A DNA stretch of 64,000 nucleotides from Pseudomonas frederiksbergensis (GCF_900105495.1 NZ_FNTF01000002.1:843501-907500); one strand, 5' to 3'. Positions 8,844 to 17,441 are shown, counted from the stretch's first letter. Notes: generated from the letters alone by a model not told the origin. A program made the numbers and translations.

Positions 8844-9970
8844 GCGCGACGCTTGCCCGTCGGATTCAAGCGCTGCACTTCAGCAAAGATCTCGGTGATC
8901 GGGCGTCGTCGCTGACGTTTGTGCAGGGCGCGGACCTGTGCGCTCAGGCGCAGCAGTTCTTCACTCGGTTTCGCCCATTGCTCCTTCGGCAACGGCGCGG
9001 ACCATTGGCGCATCACTTCGGGCAGGGCCTGCGGGGCCAGTTGCTGGAGGCGGCGGATTTCCCATTCGGTCAGGTGGTTGGGAATCGTCCACAGGGTCAT
9101 CACGTGGTACAGGTACCAGAAGAAGCCGGACACCCAACCCCGTTGGCCGTCGCGGATGTGCTGGTGCAGGCGCGCGCGGGCGTTGTGGAAAGTGTGCAGG
9201 CCTTCGTGGGGCGGGTCGTCGGGGCCTTGCAGGTCTTGTGGGTCCTGGATGGGTTTGAGGTCGTGGATTTCGTATTCCATATAGCCGCGGATCGCTTCCC
9301 AGTGACTGATGGCCAGGGAAAGGCCGAAACAGGGAAATTCGACGCTGGTGAGGGTCTCGCCGTGCTGGAAACCGATGCCCATGCCGTATTGGCGGTGGAT
9401 GCCGTATTGGGTGGCGCCCTGGGCCTCGATGACCCAGGCCGAGAGGGATTCCCAGGGGACGAACACGGGGTCGGTGGCGTCTTCGGGCATGAAGCAGACT
9501 TCGCGGCGTTGGCGATTGAAGCGGGTGGGGATGATGGCGGCGCGTTTGTTGTGAGTGTGGCGCCAAGTGCAGAGGAGGATGGTTAAGGCGGAGAAGCCGG
9601 TAACTAAGGCATATCCATAGATGGCGAAGAATAAATCAATGACAAATTCCCATGTGTAAGCGAAGTCATATCCGAACATAAGGCCCATGCACCCAATCGC
9701 TGGCGGGATTAGGAACGTGATCATGAAAGCACCACTGAACGGTAATCCTAATATGACCTGCCATGAAAATACCTGAGGCGATCCTAAGCCAAAATCCATG
9801 AACACCTCATTCAGATCCCCGATATGCGGACCGTGCGGCGGTAGCGCTGTCGGCAGGGGCAACGGCGCGAGATAGGTAATCTTCCCAGTGGGAAAAGGCT
9901 CCACATCGCCCGCCTTTCGGGATTGCTCAAGTTGCGGCGCAGGCATCGGGCTATCAATCTTGATGGGCAT
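8840..9970 (-). CDS. DUF6708-like membrane protein, first copy (probable effector immunity or partner)
   Basis: A 376-residue protein started at the ATG at 9970 (MPIKIDSPMPAPQLEQ). It is the direct neighbour of the effector tail, overlapping it by 17 bases. The layout matches the copy at 7262: a proline-rich N-terminus (LAPLPLPTALPPHGPHIGDLNE), two transmembrane segments, then a soluble domain with FNRQRREVCFMPEDA and PWESLSAWVIEAQGATQYG. The hydrophobic part reads LPPAIGCMGLMFGYDF-like here against FTGFLGVVFGYGW in the other copy, so divergence is concentrated there. Location next to a VasX-like membrane toxin suggests immunity in the inner membrane. A chaperone role cannot be excluded. Confidence 0.6.
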   Translation of the reverse strand: MPIKIDSPMPAPQLEQSRKAGDVEPFPTGKITYLAPLPLPTALPPHGPHIGDLNEVFMDFGLGSPQVFSWQVILGLPFSGAFMITFLIPPAIGCMGLMFGYDFAYTWEFVIDLFFAIYGYALVTGFSALTILLCTWRHTHNKRAAIIPTRFNRQRREVCFMPEDATDPVFVPWESLSAWVIEAQGATQYGIHRQYGMGIGFQHGETLTSVEFPCFGLSLAISHWEAIRGYMEYEIHDLKPIQDPQDLQGPDDPPHEGLHTFHNARARLHQHIRDGQRGWVSGFFWYLYHVMTLWTIPNHLTEWEIRRLQQLAPQALPEVMRQWSAPLPKEQWAKPSEELLRLSAQVRALHKRQRRRPITEIFAEVQRLNPTGKRRA

Positions 9971-10496
9971 GGTCGGCCGACTCCAGCAAATGGGTTTCAA
10001 CCAGCAACATGGGCGGATGCTCGGTGACGGCTTGACGGGGCAGCGCAGGGTAACGTCCCGCCGCACGGGGGTTAAGGTGAATGACCCGAACACGAGAAAA
10101 CCACCCGCCCTTGGCGTTCAAGGTCTGGATACAGACCGCCAGCTCCAGCGTTTCGGACGCCGGGGTGAATTCGGCGTCGGGATCCACCGGATATTGCAGG
10201 CACAGCACCAGTCGGTCGGGGCCTGTTTGCACGATGCGCAGGCTGTTTGCGACTTCCTCACTGACCACGTCCTTGCGCTCACGCGGTACTCCACGGCTGT
10301 GCAGAGGAACGGAAAGACGGTGGGCGCCGATGCCCAGGCGATGAGCCGGTTGACCGCTCAGGGGCGGCTGAAAATCATTGAGCTGGAACCCTGGCAGCAC
10401 CAGATGGATGTCCTTGGGCCTGGCCTTTAGCAGCAGGTTTTTCAGCCAGGAGTCATGTGCGTTCGGCCCCAGTTGCGCATACGGGGCGTGAAGCAA
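9954..10496 (-). CDS. C-terminal part of the VasX-like effector, out of frame with the main body
   Basis: The frame has only a weak TTG at 10496, but it is open further upstream to about 10628. There it reads GTWLYNRYNLSAHDKWLK and on through DDYQGYLAYLLHAPYAQLG. This is the kind of sequence expected directly after the ELG at the end of the main effector frame. I therefore read it as the natural C-terminus (about 220 residues) of the protein encoded at 10574-13591, thrown out of frame by one missing base. If made alone from TTG it would be 180 residues. The last 140 residues recur in the orphan gene at 8376. It overlaps the following DUF6708-like gene by 17 bases. Confidence 0.6.
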   Translation of the reverse strand: MLHAPYAQLGPNAHDSWLKNLLLKARPKDIHLVLPGFQLNDFQPPLSGQPAHRLGIGAHRLSVPLHSRGVPRERKDVVSEEVANSLRIVQTGPDRLVLCLQYPVDPDAEFTPASETLELAVCIQTLNAKGGWFSRVRVIHLNPRAAGRYPALPRQAVTEHPPMLLVETHLLESADHAHQD

Positions 10497-10573
10497 ATAG
10501 GCCAGGTAACCTTGATAGTCATCCAGGGTATGGTCACCGCGTTCATCCGCATCCAGGCTCCAGGGCGTGGTTT

Positions 10574-13500
10574 TCAGCCACTTATCGTGAGCGCTGAGGT
10601 TGTAGCGGTTGTATAGCCAGGTGCCCCCAGTTCCAGCACGGTGAACAGGGCGCCAGCGAGGTTGAAGCGGAAGAACACGGTGGAGAGACGGGTGCCCGCA
10701 GCAGCCCAGGCGGCGGTTCTTGCGGCGCTGTTTTTTGCGACCAACACGTTAATCGCGGCACGACCGGTGTGACTCAAGCCATAGGCATTGACGGTCGTCA
10801 TGCCTGCAGCGCCCGCTGTCGCGAGGGCTGCACTGTTCTGCGCCGCAGCATTCCCGCTACGCGTCGCCTGTTGCCAATTCTGGTGGTGGTTGATGAGGCT
10901 GACCATTGAAGAGGCAAATCCTAAAACGTAGGTAAAGCCACCCAAACCAACATGCATCTTGCCCATCTGCACAGGCACATTCTGCAAAGCATGATGCTGA
11001 AGACCCGCGACGAGTGCGGCGCTACGTGCCTTCAACGCCGTATCAGCCAGACTTTGCGCCGCGGTGAATCCCGCCGCACCAGTCGTAAAACTCGCACCAA
11101 TCAACGGCTCCAACTTACGCTTGTCTCGTGATTGGTTAAACGTTTCCCTCATGACCGAAACCAAATTCACCCCCTGCACCAAAAACACCAACGACCCCAT
11201 CCCCTCGCTCCGAATCAAACTCGCATTCGGCACCGACCCCACCCCCAGCCGAATATCTTTCAGCAAACTCCGCACCTCCAACTGCTGCGCCGGCGGAAAC
11301 ACCAACGTCACCCCCGCCCGAGCCGGCGTTGCGCCATACAGACGCATCGACTGATCCGGCAGCTCCGCAATCGGGCTCAGCGCCCCGGCCAAGCGGCCTT
11401 CGAGCAGCGTCAGCTCTGCACGCACGCGCACGATTTCGGTCTGCAATTCCACCGCCCGTGGCGTCTTGTGCCCCGCCCGGTTTTTGTTGTGGGTGAACTG
11501 GTTGCGCTCACGGGTCAGCATTTTCAGGTAGTCGCGCTCACTGAGCAGTTCCTTGAGGTTGGTTTGCAGTGCCGCGTGTTCCGCCGGGCTGGCGACGGTG
11601 AAAGTCACGCCGGTGGTTTTCGCCGCGTCGAGGATCCGTGGCGACAAGGCTTTGGGCAGACGCCGGAACAGTTCGTCGAGGTCGGGGACTTTCCCGCCCG
11701 CCAGGTCGAAGCCTTCCAGCGCGCGGCTCAGGCCCAGGTTCAGCGCCGGGCTGAGGCTGTGCTGGGCCGCGTCGGCGACGGCGCGGGTGGGCTCGGGCAG
11801 ATCGTCGAGCGCCGGCAGGTGCGGTTGTTCGATGTTGTGTAATTCGCCCAACCAGTGCGGCAGGTTGTTGAACATCCCCATGCCGGCGTTGAACAACGTC
11901 GTGTATTGCGCGGCCCGTTCCGGCTGGAGGCGCAGGGGCAAGGTGTAGAACAGTGGCCGGGTCAGTTCCGGGTGTTGCTCCAGATAGCCCAGCATCTTTT
12001 CGCTGGCGTGGTCGCTGCGGCAGATGTCCTTGAGGCAGGCGTATTCGGCGCTGAAGGCCTGGTGGCATTGCGCTTGATCCTGCGCGTCGTAATACCAGGC
12101 CGAGCGATGGAAGCGACCGGCCGCCACCAGCAGGGTGCGGTCGGCGGTGATGCGTTCGAGCAAGCGGTTCCAGCGGCCCAGGTCGTCGCGATGCTGAAAC
12201 AGCGCAGCGTCCATGGCCGGCCGGTGGATGAAGTCGTTGACCCCGCGTTTGCCACTGAAGCTGGAGCCTTCGAGCACCTCGACGATGCGCTTGTTTTGCT
12301 CGTGGCCGAGCTTGATCAAGGTATCGAGGTGACGGTCGACGAAAGCGTCGGGGGCGAGCTTGAAATGGTGGCGCGCGTAGTAACGCCGGTCGGCCTCGTC
12401 ACTGGCGCGGCTGTGGGCGGTGAAGTCGGGTGTGGCGCCCTGGTACCGGGCGAATTTGAACGCTTCGGCCTGCGCTTCTTTACGTGCTTGCTCCAGTGCC
12501 GGGGGCACGGGAGCGTCCAGCGGCGCGACCTTGCCGCCCTTGTTCAGGTACTCCAGCAAGGCTTTGCGGGTGTGCTCGCGATCCGGCTCCGGCAACTGTT
12601 GCAGATCGGCAAACAGCGCCTGGACGCGCGGATCGTCGCTGGCGTCGGCCAGGTTGCCGATATCTGCCGCACTGAGCTGGCTCAGGGATTCGATGTAGCA
12701 GGCCAGCAGGTAATCGCGTTCGTTGTGATCGGCATTGCTCCAGTCGTCGACCCAACCGACCACGGTGTCTTGATAGTCGGCCAGGTCGCGCAGCACGCCG
12801 AGGTCGTCCTGCACCACCAGAAACAGCGTGTCGTCCTGATAAGCCGGGCGCACCCGCCCGAGCAACTCGCCGATGTGCGCCTCGCGAAAACGCCGCGGCT
12901 GCTCCCACAAATAGGGTTCACGTTCGTGCTCGGGGGCATCGCTGACGTGCAGCGTCGGCAATAGAACGGCGTCCGGTGGCGACTCCGCTTCCTGTTCAGT
13001 GCGGTCTTGTGCGGCTTGCACCTGCCGGGCCGGATCGGTCGCAATCTCCGCCAGCCACCGTTTGCCTTGCGCGACCGTCAGCAAGTGCGTGCCACCGGTT
13101 TGGCAATGCACCGGGCCGAGATCGACGGCTTGCATGAAGTGGTCGCGCTCGGCGCGGCTGTCGAGCACTTGCGCGCATTTGGCTGCCGTCCATTGCACTT
13201 CGGCAAAGCTCACCTGCAAGGTGCTGCGCCTTGAAAACACCAAGGCCGGACGCTCCTCGATGGGCGTGCGCTGATCGTCATCGACCTTGGCGCCCTTGTG
13301 CAGCAAGGCGCTGATCACTCCGTTGAGCACCTGATACTCGTGCAAATGGCCGGTGACGCTGTCGATGACGTACAACCAGCCATCGCGCAGCAAGCGGATG
13401 CCCAGCGGGCGGGTCGTCAGGGCGTAGGGCAGCTTCAGCTCGGCACTCGGATCGAGGGGCTTTTCCACCAGGCCGTAACGCAAGGGCAACAACTGCACGT

Positions 13501-13591
13501 GGGTTTGCCGCAGCGGGCACGCACCGAGGGAGCCGATGGGGGATTTGGACGCGGCGGCCGCCGCGAGGTCGGCAGGGTGTGGCTTGTTCAT
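10574..13591 (-). CDS. VasX-like T6SS effector (BTH_I2691-type), main body; reading frame broken near its end
   Basis: A 1005-residue frame whose N-terminus (GACPLRQTHVQLLPLRYGLVE, then LPYALTTRPLGIRLLRDGWLYVID) is the VasX N-terminal signature. The middle is helical and charged. The C-terminal third holds hydrophobic stretches around MGKMHVGLGGFTYVLGFASSMVSLI and GNAAAQNSAALATAGAAGM, as expected of a pore-forming effector. VasX-family proteins are delivered via VgrG and permeabilise the target inner membrane. The start ATG overlaps the adaptor stop (ATGA). In this frame the protein ends in a short unnatural tail (APGYTTATTSALTISG). One extra G in the run at 10624-10628 would restore a product of about 1,225 residues ending at 9954. 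So the locus may be a pseudogene, phase-variable, or contain a sequencing error. Confidence 0.75.
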   Translation of the reverse strand: MNKPHPADLAAAAASKSPIGSLGACPLRQTHVQLLPLRYGLVEKPLDPSAELKLPYALTTRPLGIRLLRDGWLYVIDSVTGHLHEYQVLNGVISALLHKGAKVDDDQRTPIEERPALVFSRRSTLQVSFAEVQWTAAKCAQVLDSRAERDHFMQAVDLGPVHCQTGGTHLLTVAQGKRWLAEIATDPARQVQAAQDRTEQEAESPPDAVLLPTLHVSDAPEHEREPYLWEQPRRFREAHIGELLGRVRPAYQDDTLFLVVQDDLGVLRDLADYQDTVVGWVDDWSNADHNERDYLLACYIESLSQLSAADIGNLADASDDPRVQALFADLQQLPEPDREHTRKALLEYLNKGGKVAPLDAPVPPALEQARKEAQAEAFKFARYQGATPDFTAHSRASDEADRRYYARHHFKLAPDAFVDRHLDTLIKLGHEQNKRIVEVLEGSSFSGKRGVNDFIHRPAMDAALFQHRDDLGRWNRLLERITADRTLLVAAGRFHRSAWYYDAQDQAQCHQAFSAEYACLKDICRSDHASEKMLGYLEQHPELTRPLFYTLPLRLQPERAAQYTTLFNAGMGMFNNLPHWLGELHNIEQPHLPALDDLPEPTRAVADAAQHSLSPALNLGLSRALEGFDLAGGKVPDLDELFRRLPKALSPRILDAAKTTGVTFTVASPAEHAALQTNLKELLSERDYLKMLTRERNQFTHNKNRAGHKTPRAVELQTEIVRVRAELTLLEGRLAGALSPIAELPDQSMRLYGATPARAGVTLVFPPAQQLEVRSLLKDIRLGVGSVPNASLIRSEGMGSLVFLVQGVNLVSVMRETFNQSRDKRKLEPLIGASFTTGAAGFTAAQSLADTALKARSAALVAGLQHHALQNVPVQMGKMHVGLGGFTYVLGFASSMVSLINHHQNWQQATRSGNAAAQNSAALATAGAAGMTTVNAYGLSHTGRAAINVLVAKNSAARTAAWAAAGTRLSTVFFRFNLAGALFTVLELGAPGYTTATTSALTISG

Positions 13592-14454
13592 GGACGACCT
13601 CTTTCATTTGCCCATTGGCGGGCCAGGTCAGCGGCCAGTACGATGCGCTCGCCGATGGGTTGCAGGGAGGGGCTATGCAGCAATCGATTGATCTCGGGAT
13701 GCTGGCCTAGGGGAGATCCGTCCAGCCGAGCCATGACGTTGGCGTAATAAAACAATTCGGATTGGCTGCTCAAACCCAGCGTGCTGGCCTCCGCCTCCAG
13801 CTGTTCAAGCATTGACCAACGCTGAGCCACGGTTTCGCCGCCATGACGCTCCGGAAAGTTTTTGAGCAAATGAGCGTCGAGTTCGAGCAACGCGCGACGT
13901 CGATCAACCCGGTCCAATGCTGCATTGAGTTCAGGGCTCAGGCGATAGGGCGTGGTCAGTTCCGGGTATTCGGGCAGTCGCGGTTGATGACGCTGCCAAA
14001 TGGCGCTGACGCTGTCGGCCATCACCACACAAGAAAGGGGACCGAACAACCGCTGATCGCCACTCGCGAACAATGCCTGCGCCACTGCCGCATCGGCCAG
14101 ACGCAGGGCCACCGGCAGACCTTCGGGCAATTCGACGATCAGCAGTTTGCGCAAGTGTTGGGCGACGTCATGCGCAGGCGCGGCGCTGAACAACAGCACG
14201 GCCCATTCTTCATGCGCCTGTTGCCGATAGAACTGAATAATCGGTTCGTCAGGTTGTTGGATCGCCACCAGCATTGGCGAGATATCGCGCAGCGCAGTGA
14301 AGGGCGCACAGTTATACAGCGCAACAATATTTGCGCCTGGACTGAGTTGTTTCAAGCGCTGCGGCAGGTCGCTCAAGGTCGCGCCGTCCAGCAACAGGAA
14401 AGCCTGTTGCTCGCTCCATGGCAGGTCTTCAGGCAGAGAGGTCGAGAGGTTCAT
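13588..14454 (-). CDS. DUF4123 adaptor/chaperone for VgrG-delivered effector
   Basis: A 288-residue protein from the ATG at 14454 (MNLSTSLPEDLPWSEQQ). The DUF4123 pattern is visible: FLLLDGATLSDLPQRLKQL at the start, LYNCAPFTALRDISPMLVAI in the middle, then EEWAVLLFS and a helical C-terminal half. DUF4123 proteins (Tap/TEC) load a specific effector onto its VgrG and are normally encoded between the two. That is exactly the arrangement here. It overlaps vgrG by four bases (ATGA) upstream and the effector by four bases downstream, which suggests translational coupling of all three. The longer frame to 14472 merely extends into vgrG and lacks a ribosome site. Confidence 0.85.
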   Translation of the reverse strand: MNLSTSLPEDLPWSEQQAFLLLDGATLSDLPQRLKQLSPGANIVALYNCAPFTALRDISPMLVAIQQPDEPIIQFYRQQAHEEWAVLLFSAAPAHDVAQHLRKLLIVELPEGLPVALRLADAAVAQALFASGDQRLFGPLSCVVMADSVSAIWQRHQPRLPEYPELTTPYRLSPELNAALDRVDRRRALLELDAHLLKNFPERHGGETVAQRWSMLEQLEAEASTLGLSSQSELFYYANVMARLDGSPLGQHPEINRLLHSPSLQPIGERIVLAADLARQWANERGRP

Positions 14455-16451
14455 GCTTGGCCGGCCTCGCAAATCAGGCAGCGCGAGGCGCGGGTTGAAA
14501 TCAACGCATGGCGCTGCTGGGCCGCATCGAACGTCACTTTCAACAGCGGCAAGGCGCCCGGCATCAAAGGCTCAGCCGACCTGCCCACGGCCGGAGCCCC
14601 GCCCTGCACAACAGGTACGCTGCTGAAAATGCCTTCCGGGCCTATCGTCAGCCAATGACCGCCAGCCTGAATCGCCACGCGCTGACCACCGTCGATGACC
14701 ACTTGTTCGTTTGCAGTCAGGTGAATGTGCCGAGTGGCATCGAGCAGGTGATTGGTGGTTCGGATATGGCGATCGCCATGAACCAGCAAGTGATCGTTCT
14801 GTTTGAGTTCGGTCAAGCGGTTGCCGTGGGTGAGGTGCTGTTCTTCGCCCCGCAGGTCGTGGCTGGATAGGCCGCCGACCACCACCGTGCGTTGGTTATC
14901 GACTTGAACGCGTTCATCGTTGAGCACGAGCTGGACAAAATCCCGTTGGGCACGCAGGGCAATTTCCTCGGCACCTTTCCGGTCCTCGATGCGCAATTCG
15001 TTGTAACCGCCCCCGCCGGGAGTGCTCTGGCTACGGAAAATGCTGCGGGTGTGCTCAGCGGGCAGATCCAGCGGCACCGGAGTCGAGGCGTTAGGCTGAC
15101 AGCTGAGGACGAAAGGTTTGTCGGGATCGCCTTCGGAGAACCCCACCAGCACTTCCATGCCGACTCTAGGGATCATCACGCTGCCATATCGTTCATGGGC
15201 CCAGCCGCTGGCGACGCGCAGCCAGCAGCTCGATTGTTCATTGTGCTGACCGTCACGGTCCCAGAGCAGTTGAACCTTGACTCGGCCGTACTCGTCGCAG
15301 TAGATCTCTTCACCGGCCGGACCAGTGACGACCGCATGCTGGTTTCCCGTCATTTTCGGTTTGGGGTGTTCAAGGGCGGGTCGGAATATCACGTCCCAAG
15401 GTGTGGCCACAAAGTGGTTACGGTAGCCCTGGCTGAAACCATCCTGTGGATGACTGTCGGTGATTGACTCCTCAAGCACTGCGGGTTGCAGGCCAACATG
15501 TTCGACTTCAGTCAGAAGCCACAAGCCATTCCAGTCAGCGCGGGGGTGTTCCGTCATCTCGACGAAATGGCCGCAGCGCATGGCACTCTGATCACTGCGT
15601 CCGTTGGCTTGCCGGTAATCGGACCGATGGCGTTCCAGTGCCCGATTGGCCAGCTGTTTACCGCGTTCACGATGGGTGAACTGGCCCGGGAAAGCGTAGT
15701 CCTCAAGGTGCGGCAGCAGCGGGGTTGTAGTCTCGCTGTCGAGTTTCAGACGTGGTTTTTCGAAATCGTAATCACGACGGCTGACGTGGGTCGGACGGGT
15801 TTCCAGTCGCAGTTTGAAACGATCAATCACCGGCGCTTCGGCGACCATGCCACTGCCCGGCCTGTACGCGGTTGACTGGGGTGGTTTCGAAAAGCTGGTT
15901 TGATCGTCGCCGAACACCAGCACATGTGCGTCGGGGCTGTGCTCGAAATGGAAGTGCAGACCTTCTTCTTCACACAACCGTTGAAGGAAATGCAGATCGC
16001 TCTCGTACTGCACGCAATAGAGCCGTGGCCGGTACTCGGCGCTCAAGTGAAAGCGCCAGATATCGGGCTGCAATCCCTGGTCTGTCAGTACTTTTGCAAT
16101 GATCTGCGGCACGCTCAGGTGCTGAAAAATGCGCTGGTTATGGCAGTGGCCTAGGTAGGCGAGCCGAGGCACCAAGGTCATCTGATAGCGGGTCAGGCGT
16201 TTGCCGGAATCGCCTTGGGCAACCCCATGGATCTGTCCGTGAATGCCTCCACCGTCAGGGCCGAAGCTCAGAAAAGCCGAGCGATGTAGCACAGACTCGA
16301 GGTCGAGGCCGGGGCGTTCGCTGACCAGTTCGAGTTTGACTTCGAAGGGTTGGTTGAGCCTCTCCTTGGCGCGGAATTCGAGTACCTGAAGGTCGTGGGG
16401 GAAACCTTCAATGTCGAGTTTGAAAACGACCTGATTGGCATCGCTGAGCAT
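14451..16451 (-). CDS. vgrG: T6SS spike protein VgrG (TssI), with VasX-like cargo
   Basis: VgrG trimers cap the Hcp tube and carry effectors. I start it at the ATG at 16451 (MLSDANQVVFKLDIEGF), because AGGG lies eight bases before it. ATGs at 16457 and 16481 are possible but worse placed. The 666 residues show the gp27-like part (YCVQYESDLHFLQRLCEEEGLHFHFEH), the gp5 OB-fold with EIYCDEYGRVKVQLLWDRDG, SCWLRVASGWAHERYGSVMIPRVGMEV, and a DUF2345-like beta-helix. It ends in a cysteine-pair tail (SRCLICEAGQA). Such tails are common where a DUF4123 adaptor follows. It is the first gene of the four-part export unit and is much diverged from the VgrG at 46649. Confidence 0.93.
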   Translation of the reverse strand: MLSDANQVVFKLDIEGFPHDLQVLEFRAKERLNQPFEVKLELVSERPGLDLESVLHRSAFLSFGPDGGGIHGQIHGVAQGDSGKRLTRYQMTLVPRLAYLGHCHNQRIFQHLSVPQIIAKVLTDQGLQPDIWRFHLSAEYRPRLYCVQYESDLHFLQRLCEEEGLHFHFEHSPDAHVLVFGDDQTSFSKPPQSTAYRPGSGMVAEAPVIDRFKLRLETRPTHVSRRDYDFEKPRLKLDSETTTPLLPHLEDYAFPGQFTHRERGKQLANRALERHRSDYRQANGRSDQSAMRCGHFVEMTEHPRADWNGLWLLTEVEHVGLQPAVLEESITDSHPQDGFSQGYRNHFVATPWDVIFRPALEHPKPKMTGNQHAVVTGPAGEEIYCDEYGRVKVQLLWDRDGQHNEQSSCWLRVASGWAHERYGSVMIPRVGMEVLVGFSEGDPDKPFVLSCQPNASTPVPLDLPAEHTRSIFRSQSTPGGGGYNELRIEDRKGAEEIALRAQRDFVQLVLNDERVQVDNQRTVVVGGLSSHDLRGEEQHLTHGNRLTELKQNDHLLVHGDRHIRTTNHLLDATRHIHLTANEQVVIDGGQRVAIQAGGHWLTIGPEGIFSSVPVVQGGAPAVGRSAEPLMPGALPLLKVTFDAAQQRHALISTRASRCLICEAGQA

Positions 16452-16457
16452 CCACAT

Positions 16458-16633
16458 GTCCCTGTGTCTATTTGTAAGCACGGGACTTTGCGTGGATCTA
16501 CCTATTGGCGCAGTCAGGCGGTTCGATATTTAGCGTAGGACGCTTCCGTTAAACCGAAGGTAGTCGAATATCGTTTCTTGCCAGCATTTCCGATTGTTAA
16601 ACACCGATCGACAGCGCTTGTTTAAAACGGCTC
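16458..16633. other. Short gene-free stretch between vgrG and the DUF6124 leader
   Basis: It holds the promoter side of the leftward vgrG unit and the start of the rightward DUF6124 transcript. I see no gene, no clear -35/-10 pair and no sigma-54 box. A 160-codon plus-strand frame (16594-17076) only reads through the structured leader and is not a gene. Confidence 0.5.
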
Positions 16634-16954
16634 AAGGTTACTTCCTGCAAGCTACAACACCTTGCGTCATTGCCTACGGCTACGCCAGAATCCGCCGGCT
16701 TGTGCGCCTTAGCCTTGGCCTCTATCGTTTCCCTGCCACTGCCTATCAGTGGTCGGGTTTAGTCGCCCGTCGATGTCAAGACGCACGATGTCTCTATCAT
16801 TCAGGTATCTCTTACCTGTACTTGATGGTGGCTGTGCGCAGGGCGCTTCGGCGCGCCGATTTCTTGGCTCATCGGTCGACTAACCTGTGCACAGCTGCCT
16901 CCCTTTCGTTTAGTCGCGAACTGGTTGCAGCCTCACTCAAGAGAGAGCTAAGAC
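16634..16954 (+). ncRNA. Structured leader of the DUF6124 gene, copy A (unrecognised RNA motif)
   Basis: This 320-base block directly precedes a DUF6124 gene and recurs at 54164-54490. Predicted helices: CCACTG/CAGTGG at 16736-16752; CAGGTA/TACCTG at 16802-16818; GCTGTGCGCAGG (16831-16842) with CCTGTGCACAGC (16884-16895), twelve pairs including one G-U; GCGC-UUCG-GCGC at 16843-16854; and CCGAT (16856-16860) with ATCGG (16871-16875). Helices three to five form a three-way junction. The octamer TTTAGTCG occurs before (16758) and after (16909) a complementary CGACTAA (16877-16883), so alternative pairings are possible. Base changes between the copies preserve the helices. A regulatory 5' UTR is the simplest reading. 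An independent sRNA is possible. Confidence 0.6.
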
Positions 16955-17350
16955 ATGTTCAAGGTAACTCCAAATCCGCCGGAAACCGATCCGGCATCGC
17001 CCTACGAATCACTCGATTCGAACAAGCTCCACGAAGCCGCCGAGCGCGCCCTCGACCATCACTTCCCACCCACTGAAAAGAAACCATCAAAACGCAACGG
17101 CCAGCTCTTCAGCGTCAGCCCGGGCATCAACCCTGAAACCCTTCTCGCCAATGCCTCGGAAGATTTGCTGTCCATCAGCGCCATCGCCGCCAACCTCGCC
17201 GACGATGTGGACGGCTCACGCCGATCCGTAGCCCTGGCACTCAGCCGCATGGCCGATGGGGTGCATTTGTTGGTGGAGCGAATGCTGGATCATCTGGATG
17301 AGCCGGAAATGGCGGCCATACTTGCCAAGCAGCAAAGTCGAACCTGCTGA
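16955..17350 (+). CDS. DUF6124-type small protein, copy A
   Basis: A 131-residue soluble protein beginning MFKVTPNPPETDPASPYESLD. The next words, NKLHEAAERALDHHF, are the DUF6124 hallmark. It continues with PGINPETLLANASEDLLSISAIAANLADDVDGSRRSVALALSRMADG, a helical part, and has no signal peptide or membrane segment. Function is unknown. GAGAGAG eight bases before the ATG is a good ribosome site. The gene lies between the H2-type and H1-type T6SS loci and faces a strong terminator. A second copy at 54491 has the same length and shares long near-identical stretches. A T6SS role is not shown by the sequence; the link is position only. Confidence 0.85.
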   Translation: MFKVTPNPPETDPASPYESLDSNKLHEAAERALDHHFPPTEKKPSKRNGQLFSVSPGINPETLLANASEDLLSISAIAANLADDVDGSRRSVALALSRMADGVHLLVERMLDHLDEPEMAAILAKQQSRTC

Positions 17351-17363
17351 CTCGCCAAGCAGT

Positions 17364-17403
17364 AAAAAACCCCGATGAGTGTGTCCCACCCATCGGGGTT
17401 TTT
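17364..17403. terminator. Bidirectional Rho-independent terminator after DUF6124 copy A
   Basis: CCCCGATG (17370-17377) pairs perfectly with CATCGGGG (17391-17398). It is preceded by six A and followed by five T, so it can stop the DUF6124 transcript and also the leftward tagQ transcript. Confidence 0.9.
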
Positions 17404-17441
17404 CTCGGCACGGCGCCAAGGGGTCGCCCGTACAAAGCACC

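Noticed and set aside
16594..17076. 160-codon frame overlapping the DUF6124 leader and gene start
   Set aside because: It crosses the structured leader in another frame, lacks a ribosome site, and is not preserved in the second copy.
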